A DNA stretch of 64,000 nucleotides, taken from positions 12,501-76,500 of the forward strand of contig CAJNDS010000404.1 of assembly GCA_905221605.1 (NCBI GenBank). Reading direction: 5' to 3'. A model generated the notes under the pieces. It was not told the origin of the DNA and did no database searches. It was given only the letters and a program-made list of their open reading frames with translations. The stretch is from Symbiodinium natans (taxonomy: Eukaryota > Sar > Dinophyceae > Suessiales > Symbiodiniaceae). This document shows, in pieces, positions 36,046 to 45,986 of the stretch (its first letter is position 1; each line of letters opens with the position of its first letter). Both the position numbers and the translations under genes were made by a program.

Positions 36046-36135
36046 TGGGTTATTTTTTTTTTGATGCTTATTTATTTGTTTTTTGATCCCTTGGGGTTAT
36101 TTTTTTTGATGCTTACTTAGTTTTTTTTTGATCCT
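36046..36135 (-). repeat. A-rich arm (GCATCAAAAA units), right
   Basis: On the plus strand this reads TTTTTTTTGATGCTTATTT, then TTTTTGATCCCTT, and so on. Reverse-complemented it matches the unit pattern of the left arm at 33020-33107. Confidence 0.75.
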
Positions 36136-36849
36136 TCACCCTGTGCGCTCTTGTGCGCTCTTGTTTTGACCCTCAGTTGCTGCAGCTCGGCATTAGTCGA
36201 CGAAGCGCTTGTGACACGCAGGCAGGTCACCGCAGCTACAGCGTGGGGGCCTCAAACAGGGTCAGAGAGTCAGAGACCCTAGGGTTTTGGGGTTTTGATA
36301 GCAGCGGCTCGTTTTGCTTCGCCTTTCTTGGTTTGGTGCTGAGCCCTTCGTACCGAGGCTGAGCAGGCAGCACAAATAGCTGATTCTGCTTGGGACGCTG
36401 GCATAGCTTCAAGAGCCAGAGCCGAGGCGTTCACATCAAGTAATTGACACCATCTTGTGCCTTTTTTTCTGTAACTTCTGTAACTTCATGTAGCTTCTGT
36501 AACATATCAATCTATTGCAGATGCCTTGCAGCTGCCTGCCAGTTGGAAGACACACTGTGTTTGAAGTTGCACGGACAGGCAAAACGTTCGGCAGTCCCAA
36601 AGCGGAGAGATCGGCAGGACAGCTCGTCAAGTTTGGAACCTGCATCAAGTCTTGAATGGCGCTCTCACACCTTCTGCGCTTCCCTCATGCGAGGTTGCTT
36701 GCGGTCCAACTGTGGTAGCTAGGTTAATAAGTTGCAGCATTTGTTTGCTTGGGTGCAACTTTTTATTTTGCTTGTCACTTTTTGTGTCTCGGGCCTCAAG
36801 GTTCTACCCCCAGCACTCAAACGAGCCTGTGGCAATCTTAAGGGCTTTG

Positions 36850-37330
36850 TCAGGAGGAGCAAAGCCTAAACCCTGAAAAGAGGCCTGAAGACCCGGACAG
36901 ATGTGGCAAACCCAAATTCCATCTGGCCGCGAAGAGGCGGCTTTTGGAGCTCGCTGGCCAAATGAGGGACACGCGTTGGGGTCATGCTATTGGCCGGGAC
37001 ACCTGCAGGGGTTCATGTTAGCTGAGCAGGCCGAAGGGATGTGAGAACATGTTGGGTGGCAAGCCCTAAACCCTACAAGGAGATGGTGGCAAGCCCTAAC
37101 CCTGGCAAACGGTAAGCCCTTTATGGAGATGTTGGGTGGCAAGGCCTAAGCCCTGAAAACAGATGTTGCAGTGCGCCCCTGAAGCTTGAAAAGATATAAT
37201 ATGTGTTGAGAGTCGTTAAACGCCATGTCGGGTGGCAATCCCGAAAATAGATGCTGGCAGGCAGGCCTGTCACTATAATTCGAGATGCGCGTGGCCCTAA
37301 ACGGAGAGAGACTGCATTGGCTGGGAAGGC
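36850..37330 (+). repeat. Degenerate tandem repeat with CCCTAAA motifs
   Basis: About eight diverged ~60-bp units with the theme GATGTTGGGTGGCAAGCCCTAAACCCTGAAA. The CCCTAAA core is the complement of the TTTAGGG telomere-type unit. Confidence 0.7.
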
Positions 37331-37518
37331 TGCAGGCTGCCCAGCAGCCGCAAAGGACATGTCGACCCCAGAAAGGAGAGGTTGAGTCCTAAATAGAGGT
37401 GTTGGCAGCACACGCCTGAAACGGAAAGGCCGCATCTGGGGAAGGCATGAGCCCTACGGCGGCTAAGGCGAAAATGTGAAATTGTCTGCTTATTATGTAT
37501 AGAGCAAATAATGTCTGT

Positions 37519-37863
37519 ATGGCATCAAAAAAGCACAACCGCCCTCTCGAGACATCGGACGTCTTTGAAGAGAAAGAAGTTACAAGAGTCGCAGGTAAGC
37601 GAAAACAAGTTAGAGTTAAGCGTGCTTCTATCTCACCGTTCTTATGCTCCAGTGGAGGGCAAGATGCCAGTCTGATGCCGCAGGTCACAGTTGAAACGGC
37701 TGCCAAAGCAGTGGCCCGTGCACTGAAGGCACGGCCTGTGTCCGGGCTTGGGCATGTGTATGACATGTATGACCAACTGTGCCACGTGGACAAGGTGCCG
37801 CTATCTTGTACGTCCCCGAATTCCCAAAACCCACTCCGAACCCAAAACCCTCGACTGGGGTGA
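37519..37863 (+). CDS. Possible hypothetical exon
   Basis: ATG at 37519 opens MASKKHNRPLETSDVFEEKE, followed by a basic stretch (GKRKQVRVKRAS) and a helical part (TVETAAKAVARALKARPVSG). It stops at 37861-37863. No family is recognised. Composition is protein-like for about 95 codons and then decays, so a splice donor inside is likely. It lies upstream of the GGCT-like gene on the same strand. Confidence 0.3.
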   Translation: MASKKHNRPLETSDVFEEKEVTRVAGKRKQVRVKRASISPFLCSSGGQDASLMPQVTVETAAKAVARALKARPVSGLGHVYDMYDQLCHVDKVPLSCTSPNSQNPLRTQNPRLG

Positions 37864-38181
37864 GTATGCCGCTGCAAAGTTGCAGGCCGAAGCAGCGGAA
37901 CCGCCGCCGAAACGGCCAAAAACCTGCAGTGCAAAATAGATCGCACGGGATTGCAAGAATCCATTTTATGAGAAGTGTTGTCAGTGCATCTTCAAAGGTG
38001 CTTCTGGGTGCGACACGCGATCATATGGCTCTTTGCCCAGCCACTGTAATGCATGTCTTAAAATGTCTCAAATGTATTTCGAGCATTGGTGCCTCTATTG
38101 CTGGTGCACGAAGGCGAATTCAGACATCACCGACACAACAACTCCCACCCGTGAACCTTCAAGTGCCCAGTGGATGTGCCC

Positions 38182-39153
38182 ATGCTGGCGCCTCGTAAGA
38201 CTCCTTGCAGGCTTGGAGCGCCGGGGCTCCTGCGTGGCACAGTATGGCTCGCATCCTGCGCTTTGTTTGTGTCCATGTCCTTGCCTCCATCTCGTGCACT
38301 TGTCGGTGGAGTAGCTGGCCAGCGTGTGAGTCGCGCATGGAACTTTGCTTATGGCTCCAACCTGGATGAACTCACAAGAAGACGCAGACAACTTCGGCCT
38401 TCTCAGATTCAGCCGGCAGTGGCTCATGGCTGGGAGTTGCGGTTTAGCCTGCCAGGAATCCCTTTCTTGGAGCCAGCATTTGCATCTCTTCGGCCATCCA
38501 GAAGCAATAGCATCAGCACACATGGAGTGTGTCTCGAGCTGGGCATGGAGGGCTGGTTCCGTTTGCTGACCAGTGAAGGAGTTCTTGGAGCTGCAGAGGT
38601 CAATGAACTGAGAATGCGACAAGCCTCCTTGGAAGAAGTACTGGACAGGGCTGCAAAGAAGGATCAAGATGTCCGTGGCTACAGGCTCTTGCCAATCGAG
38701 GTGCAGCCTTCACTTGCAACACCCTACCGTGCACTCACGCATCCTGAACGGTAATGACTAGCGCAAGACGTAAGACGACAGATCCAAGCACCAACTCCAC
38801 AATGGCTCCTTCGTTGCCTCTCAATTCCTCTCGGGATTCTTATCTCTCTCACCGGGTACTCTTGTTCTTTGTCATTGTTGTGCTCGGAGCTGTACTTGTA
38901 GCGTGCGATGCAGACTTATGTCTCAGGGTCACCTGGGTCTTGTGAGCAGGTTTTGACATATTCTACGTCTCAGCGCGAGACGGCCTACGCCCTGGTTGAT
39001 GGTAATTTCGAACCTCCAGCACCTCAGATCAAGCTGCCATCTTTGAGATATTGGCGGCTGCTGCGCAATGGGGCAAGGCGACATGGCTTGACACGCGAAT
39101 ACCGCGACTATCTGGCCTCGTTGCCGAGGCCCTTGAGAGTGGCTGAAACCTAA
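38182..39153 (+). CDS. Gamma-glutamylcyclotransferase-like (AIG2/GGCT fold) protein
   Basis: The ATG at 38182 gives an N-terminal leader with a hydrophobic run (VWLASCALFVSMSL, residues ~24-37), possibly a targeting signal. The fold signature follows: NFAYGSNLDELTRRR (YGSNL motif), then AHGWELRFSLPGIPFLEPAF and a LLTSEGVLG segment with the conserved EG. Exon 1 ends at about 38752 with GAACG/GTAATG. Exon 2 (about 38949 or 38976 to the stop at 39151-39153) contains ETAYALVDGNFEPPAP and PSLRYWRLLRNGARRHGL, the typical C-terminal helices. GGCT-like enzymes release 5-oxoproline from gamma-glutamyl peptides, but this subgroup is often uncharacterised, so substrate is unknown. The exon 2 acceptor is not settled. 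Confidence 0.78.
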
Positions 39154-42100
39154 ATGCAGTGACGGCATCATGTTCTTTTGCTGCTTTGCTGTGTGGACCC
39201 GCATATGTATGGGGCTTGTTCTAAAGGTGCTTGGAAGGGATGGGTCGTTGGGAAAAGGGTCCCTTAAATGGCGGAAACAATGAACATCAATTTATCATTC
39301 AACATGCTCAAACAAGACATCAAATTTTTTCCACACAACCGCACAACAGCTGAATCTATTAGTCGAGCTGCATCATCGAAAGCCCATCACCGAATGATCG
39401 TCAATGAATGTGCCTGACAGTGGATGCGATGCACCACTACCAGGCGACCGTTGCAAAAAACCTATACATGTACGCCTTTCATCACCGAATGTTTCGTCAC
39501 CGAATCTGTGGTGCAGTGCTGCGACCTCGGGGCAAGCTGCCCAACTGCACCTAACATGTTCTCCTGTGTCTGCAAGATAGACTCATAGATACACCATTTG
39601 CTGTACGCATTCTGGTTCTTTCCCTCCCCATATTTGCTCTTTTATTCCTCCTCACTTCACAGGCAGTAAATTGTTTAAAACTAGACCAGTTCAAATTCTG
39701 TTTCACCCCTCCGCCGCCCTCAGATCTTTGACTATCTTCTCTTTATTTCGTTCCCCAGGCTAGGCTTCTGTGCTCAGACTGACAGTCTGCACGTAGGAAA
39801 AAATGTCGGAATCCTTAAAAATGCCTATGTTGGGGACCGGCATTTGACCAACTGCCATACAAGGGATAAGGGGTACTTATTGCGCACGGGAATCTGCTGA
39901 GTTTGGCCGCCCTGAAGGTATGTGCCATCTTTGCTAGCTCCAGCTGCACTTCCAGCTATAGCTGGGGATGCCATGAAATGGTGGACGCCTGGTGCAAGCT
40001 TGGAGCAGGAGGCACAACTGCCGCCAACAAATCATACCCCTGCTTTTTTTTTGTTTGCACGGAAGTTATTGGGAATTGGTATGACGGTATAATGTGGCCT
40101 GCAGAGGCCTGGCCGCAGCTGAAAGGTCCCGCAAGCCTTGCGTGCCGAGCTCAGCGGGGCAAACCGAGATGCAAACATGAGCAGATCAGGTTTATTGTTT
40201 ATGAACTTTTACATAGCCTCTTCCAAGGCAGGGCCGCCTGGAAATTGGGCCAGACCCATCCAATGCCGTCGGTCTCTCAGGACAAAGAGGAACTGGTCCA
40301 AGCGAGACATGTACAAGCTCATGAGGCTCATACAAGCCGATTTTTCCTTTCGGGTGCTCAAAAGTCTGAGTCTCACATCAACGCTTGTGAGGGTACTTGT
40401 CGCGCATTTCTGTTGGCCGTGGCTCATAACTTTTGCTTGTTGCCTTCTAAAATGCAAGAATTTGGCTGGAAAATTGCCGTTAAAATGCACGCTTTGCAGG
40501 TCTGGAATAAATTCTGTTCCATGCCGCGGGATGACGTGCAGGGGCCTTACTTGGCCTTAGCCTTGCCCAGATGTTGACATCCTGCGGGCTGCTCTTAGGG
40601 GGCTGAAGCCGAAAACTCATCAAAGTCTTCAAGGTGGAGCTTGCAGGGCTCCGTTGTTGTAACTCGTTGTTTACATGGTCAGCCCCGCCCACGCAGTGGT
40701 GCTGGGGTTTGGGGTAAAGTGTGGACTCGGGGTCGAGCACCACGGGGCTTCTCTCCATAAAAAACCTTGAAGGGCAGAAAGAGCAGTGACATGCAAATAA
40801 GCCGGCCAGAGGCCAACCAGAAATGTTTGAGGTTGAAGCGTGTGCTAACGCTCGTTGGAGAGGACATCACAGTCGCTGTTCGAACCTGCGTCTTGCATCA
40901 GACGCATGGCAATGCTAGGCAACGATAGGCCCAAGGCAAAGGCGAACTGCAAGATCTCAGTGTGCAGCTTCACCTAGCAGGAGTGCCCAACTCTCTATTG
41001 GGCTTAACTTCTGAGATGGCATGAGGACTTTGCGCATTTCATCTCGCATACTGTTGCAATATTTGACATCAGGCAGGCTGTAAGAGTGTTCGGTCACAAG
41101 CCGCACCTATATAGCCGCAACTGGCCGCAACTAGCCCTAACCAGCCGCACTCTCATTTCACTCTCAATTCGCTTGCAAGGACGTCCAGCAGGTTGCGGCT
41201 CTTATGACTCCGCAACATTTAAAGTGCCACAACCTGTTGACACGTACTTCTAATGCCAAATTTTCCGCAGAGCAGAAGCTCAGGCGCCAAAGCAGACCGG
41301 GTTTCATAGGCTGAAGCTCCGACTGTGGTCAAAAGTTGCCAGACATGGTCAACTTTAGGTCATGAAGCTCATTTCTTCAGTTCTCGTTTCGCAGACCTCT
41401 CCAACCATGGCTCAGGACGACATGCGCAGACTTTCTCATACTTTCTCAGACTTCATTTTCACATGCACCAGCATTCAACACAGCAGAGGACCCTTTCAGA
41501 TCGTTGATGGAGCTTTCAGAGGACAACAATCTCTAAGGGACCGATGCACCTGTGCAAATCTGCCTGCTCGAATGATGGGCCATGGGTACCTATCGCGCGC
41601 ACCGAGTTCTCGGACGGCATGCAGCGCGAACCTTGGACGGTCGAAGCATGCTTCCAGGGTGGCAAGAGGCCTACTGCAGGTGAGATGTTTACATACACTA
41701 AATGCCGAACTCATAGGCCTCTCTTGTCTGGAGGTCGGTTTGAAGTTGTGGTCTTCAATTGCGCAGCAGTGCAGGGTTCTGCGGTTTCACTAGTAGGGAA
41801 TCATCACAGAATTGCCTGCGCCTCCCGCCTGCGAGGATAGGAATCGCGCCATACTAAGATGCTCATGACAACTGCAGTACATAATCCGCGTAGCGACGGT
41901 CAGCCTGGACCTCTGAGGGTTTCGCAGTGTTCAAATGTGTTTGGCATCAGGTGCGGTGTTTCCAGGGCTTGGTGGTTGCTCACGATAGTTTGGTAAGGGC
42001 GGTATTGTGGCCCGGGTGTGGAGCTACTGGGCTCAGAGTTGCGCGCATGAATGTAGATCCGAGTCAAGGGGAAAGGTCGAACAGCTTTCGTCGATGATTT

Positions 42101-43360
42101 TCTTGAAGGCATGTCGTTTCCGTCGTGACCTTCGTGTTTGGCTTGCTCTGCATTGCCCAAATGCAGGCGTGGGCGCTTGTGGTTCTGATCTGGCAGTGCA
42201 GGCGTGGTTGTATGCTTCAGAGATTCTTCAGTGAAGTTTCGTGTTCCCGAGTCAATGCTTTTCGCCCTGCCAGGCCCTGCGGCTTTGCACCCAGCGTGAG
42301 CTCATTGAAAGCTTCCTCGTTGCAGGTTCGCCCGACGTGTGACTTGAACAGGGCAGTGTTCTGTTGCATTATGAACTTCACTTGGCAGGTCGTGCCACTT
42401 GCCGTTTCTAGACTCAGGACCCGCCTGTTATTCATCTATCCCGTTCTCATGTGTTCAATTATTATCGCTATGCGACCCGCCTCGGCTGGGGCCTGATCTG
42501 AGCACCCATGCAAGGCAAATGGACGACAGAAGCGCCAGGGATCGGGGATGGAGGGCTTCTCAGATTAGGCTTCAGAGCGTGAAGGTGTAGGAAGAGTCAG
42601 TTGTAACGGAGCGGCTTGGACACCGACGGTTCTGGGTCGCAAGGTGTTGCATGGTTGAGGGATCTCAGCGACGCAGGTTCCTACCCTGAACCATTCAACC
42701 TGCTCCATCGCTTTACGGAAACATGAAAGCTCCGTGTTGCCACGCCGTTAAATCAAAGGCGGCCGAGGGTTCCCTTCCGCACTTTCAAAAGACAAACCCT
42801 TCAGCGCTCTGAGTCGATAGACATCCCCAGCTGGCCCTAGAGGGTCTCTGCTCTTCATGAAAGAGGTCCTTGGATGGATTCTAAAGTCCCCAGATCCCTA
42901 CAGGGTTGAGGGACCCCAACTGAAGACCGGTTTTCAAGGTCATGCTGGGCGCGGCGGCTAGGATTCAGGCAAAACAAAAAGCGGATTGGGTGTGGTACCT
43001 TTGGAATCCTTGAGACGCTTTATGATCCTCTTCAGACCCGAGGCATTGGCGGATAAACATATTCACTTGTCTGGTTCCTATTCGTTCTAATGTTGTTGCA
43101 TGTATCAGCGTTATCAGCGTTGTACTGCTGGAACTGAAGACCAGTGCGCCTACAATCTTGGGCCCGTCGCGCAGCTGGTGCGGGGAACGAGGCCCCGCCC
43201 TTGTCACGGAACACAACGTTTGCCGCAAGAAGACTCAGATGCGACCTACCACTTCAGATGCATGAGGGAGTGCTGAGACCTTGTCACAAGGTGGAGGGAT
43301 TTCTGCTGGAGGAGCTACATGAGAATTGTGGTATTCGTAAAGGTTTTTGTAAATTCTAAG
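39154..43360. other. No confidently identified gene
   Basis: The longest ORF (39903-40577, 224 codons from TTG) shows no domain. 41362-41840 has overlapping ORFs without a motif. Upstream exons of the kinase that begins at 43361 may be hidden here, since its N-terminus before the glycine loop is not found. A repeated GCCGCAACTRGCC motif is at 41108-41155. Confidence 0.4.
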
Positions 43361-45401
43361 CCCAACGCCTTGTTGAGGAGAAGTTGGGTGCTGGTTCATT
43401 TGGCACCACATGGCAGGCCTCATCCTCAGAACCATAGCCCATGGAAATATGCTGACAGGGAAGCCGAGCCTCGCACGCCTCGCACGCCTCGCACGCCTCG
43501 CACGCCTCGCACGCCCGAAGGCCAATGTCACTGACCGCTGTGAGGCAGCGGTGGGTTTCTGATTGTTTTGTCACCAGCCTGTGTGTGGGGTAGGCTTTAA
43601 CTCAGCAACCCGGATCAACCCCTTGGAGCGCCAATCCCAAGAGAATCCCTAGAGTGCCCACCGCAAGAGATCTTGCAGAAAATCCCTGGAGTGCCCAATC
43701 TCAGATGATCCTTACAGGAGCCGGTGTGGGGATTCGCATTAGCTTATTGTGAGTCCTATGCTTGCATCTATCGCTCTGCGCGCTTCAAGGGCTCCACGGC
43801 GACCGAAAAGTTAAGCTCTGGCATAGGCTGGCATGGACCATCAGGCGGAATTGCTTGGGCCAAACACGAGGTATCGAGTTGCTGGCAAGGACCGATCAAA
43901 ATTTCCAAAACCAAAGGACGATCAGCACGCCATCTGTTGGGGCCCCCGCATTAGGAAAGCAAGCCAAGCAAGCACAAAATGCCGAGTACAAAGCCCGAAC
44001 TTATGCAAACGCACCTCCCGGAACTTATGCAAACGCACCTCCCGGGAACTCGCTAGAGGGTCCCACAAGGGGATTTCTCGACAACGGAGCCAGCTCTTTT
44101 GTTCTGTCAGGTTCCCAACTTGTCGCCGGGACAGAAGGTGGCTCTGAAGCTGGTTAGGCTGGAGGACATCCGACCCATCCGACCTGTGGACTCATCTGGG
44201 CGCAAGTGCACTAAGTGCATTGGACTTCCTAACACAGGAAGGCTGGGCCACATTGGACAAGTTTGAGCGTGAAGCTTCGGTACTGCAGAGGCTGGTGCTG
44301 TAGCCATTGCTCGTTTATGACCTGGCATCGTGAAGACTTCGCAGGCTGCAGCATCCGGCAGTTCCCTCATACTTTGGCAGTGTGGTCAAGGACCGTCCAG
44401 ATGGTCAAGACTTCGGCAGCTCAGCAGAAGCTAAACAGTCACCACGCAACTCAGGAGGTGAAATGGAATGCAAGAAGTGACACTCTGCACATCTCTGCAC
44501 TACTGCGTCTCCACACAGTGATCTCTGTAGTCCCTATCCCCTTGCACAAGGTGTGGGAGCGATTGATGTCGTTAGGTGCCCACTTGTGCATTCGTGGCCA
44601 ATCGACGAACCTGTTTGGCTTTTCTGGAGTTTGGCCATATGATCCCCACCCTAATCCAGCAGCGATAAGCCTGGAAACCTTTCTTGGACACTGTGCGTTG
44701 ACGCGATCTGGGCCAAACTTGAGCACACACACACACACCCACACACAGCGTGGCTGCTGTATTCAGCTTCAGTAGGCCTGATGCTCATGATGCCCGATGT
44801 TTGCCAGGACCATTCCCAAGATTCATAAGCCACCTTAGCAATATGAGTGCATCACTTTGGGAATTCAAGCTTCAGGTTCCAGGAAGCTCCCTCCATGATG
44901 TCCAAGAGAGAAAGTTCCCGAGGCTTAGTGTCCAACATCGTCAATGGAAAGACGTTGGAAGAAGAGCTTCGTAGTGGTCACTGGGCCGCAGGCTCAGCAC
45001 GCCAATGTCGGAAATGGACGCGCAGTGTACAGAGTACATGCAGCGCCCAGGTCGCCACCGTGGAAAATGTGAAGATGCTAGCAGACACCCTCTTGGACGT
45101 GTGGAACTGGGACATGTGCCGCATGTTGCGGGTGGCAAAGTCTCAGGAGTCCAAGAGGGAGAGAGTTGATCTAGATTGATCTAGGTGTGTGTCCATTTGG
45201 CCAGCTTTGCACCTCCGATCGTGCGCTGGCATGCTTGGGCTGTGAAGTTAGAAGCGCCTCTCGAATTGGTGTCTTACTCTGAAAAGTGAACCGGACCATT
45301 TATGCTGTTCATGATGTTCATGCACCAAGCCGACAAAGAGCATTGCAGGTCCACCGAGACATCAAGCCTCAAAACATCTTGCTGGAGGCTCTGGTTGCAA
45401 A
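43361..45401 (+). CDS. Serine/threonine protein kinase, 5' half (N-lobe to catalytic loop)
   Basis: Exons in order: 43361-43416 with LVEEKLGAGSFGTTWQ (glycine loop GxGxFG at 43387-43404); 44111-44164 with GQKVALKLVRLE (ATP-binding Lys at 44147-44149); 44238 to about 44295 with FEREASVLQRL (alpha-C, conserved Glu); about 44922-44985 with GLVSNIVNGKTLEEELRSG (hinge/alpha-D); about 45072-45110 with KMLADTLLDVWNW (alpha-E); 45349-45401 with VHRDIKPQNILL (catalytic Asp 45358-45360, Asn 45373-45375). HRDxKPxN marks a Ser/Thr kinase. Donors are GC at 43417, GA at 44165 and GC at 45402. Nothing from DFG onward follows here; the missing half starts at 52389. The true N-terminus and the short exon between alpha-C and hinge (perhaps 44808 on) are unresolved. 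Confidence 0.8.
43469..43513 (+). repeat. CCTCGCACG x5 minisatellite
   Basis: Five 9-bp units in the first kinase intron. This is the same period as the arrays at 7308, 9169 and 20682. Confidence 0.9.
43610..43720 (+). repeat. Second locus of the GAGTGCCC tandem family
   Basis: CTTGGAGCGCCAATCCCAAG, then GAATCCCTAGAGTGCCCACC and ATCCCTGGAGTGCCCAATCT match the unit at 12040-12300. Confidence 0.75.
43998..44046 (+). repeat. 24-bp direct duplication
   Basis: GAACTTATGCAAACGCACCT plus CCCG occurs twice head to tail, within the first kinase intron. Confidence 0.93.
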
Positions 45402-45986
45402 GCTGTGCAGGTTGTACCAGCACATAAGCACAGTTGTCTTGAACGGGGCGTTTGTGTCTATGTGTGTATAAATCCTCAGGGAGTCACGACCATGTCTGTT
45501 TTAACAAGATGCAGGGTTGCAGAAAATGTGAAGAAAACAAGAGGTAGTTGCAGTCAACTGCACGTCTGCATGTAGCGCCTTTCTCCTACCTGCAGTCGTG
45601 CTAGCATTGTTGTTCCCTTTGTCACGCTAGGCCGCCAGGCCTCCTGCACTAGGGCACTGGGGTGTAATTCAGGGACTATTCAGGGCTGAGGGTTCATGGT
45701 TTTCCCCGATAAGTGCGAAGACGAAACTTGCAACACGTCGAAAGCAACGATGTTTCTTTAAACGCGCTGCCGGCCTTGCCATAGCTCCCTCAACCTCGCA
45801 AGGGCTTCGCAGGGTGTTGAACAGTTCACCCCAAACATCCTCGCATCGAAGCCGTGATACGGCATGCATCTCATCCACAACCCAGCTTAACGGGTTACCG
45901 TAGATTGTCGCAAAGCTGGTGAAGTGGGTGTGCTGCAGCCATTTTTCGAAAATTTCAGATGGCCCAAAGGCTTATGGAATGGCAAG

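Noticed and set aside
35594-36120. Pro-rich plus and Gly-rich minus ORFs
   Set aside because: They are translations of the C-rich tail of the 390-bp repeat.
39903-40577. 224-codon plus ORF
   Set aside because: It starts at TTG, has no domain and has uneven composition; it is likely a chance open frame.
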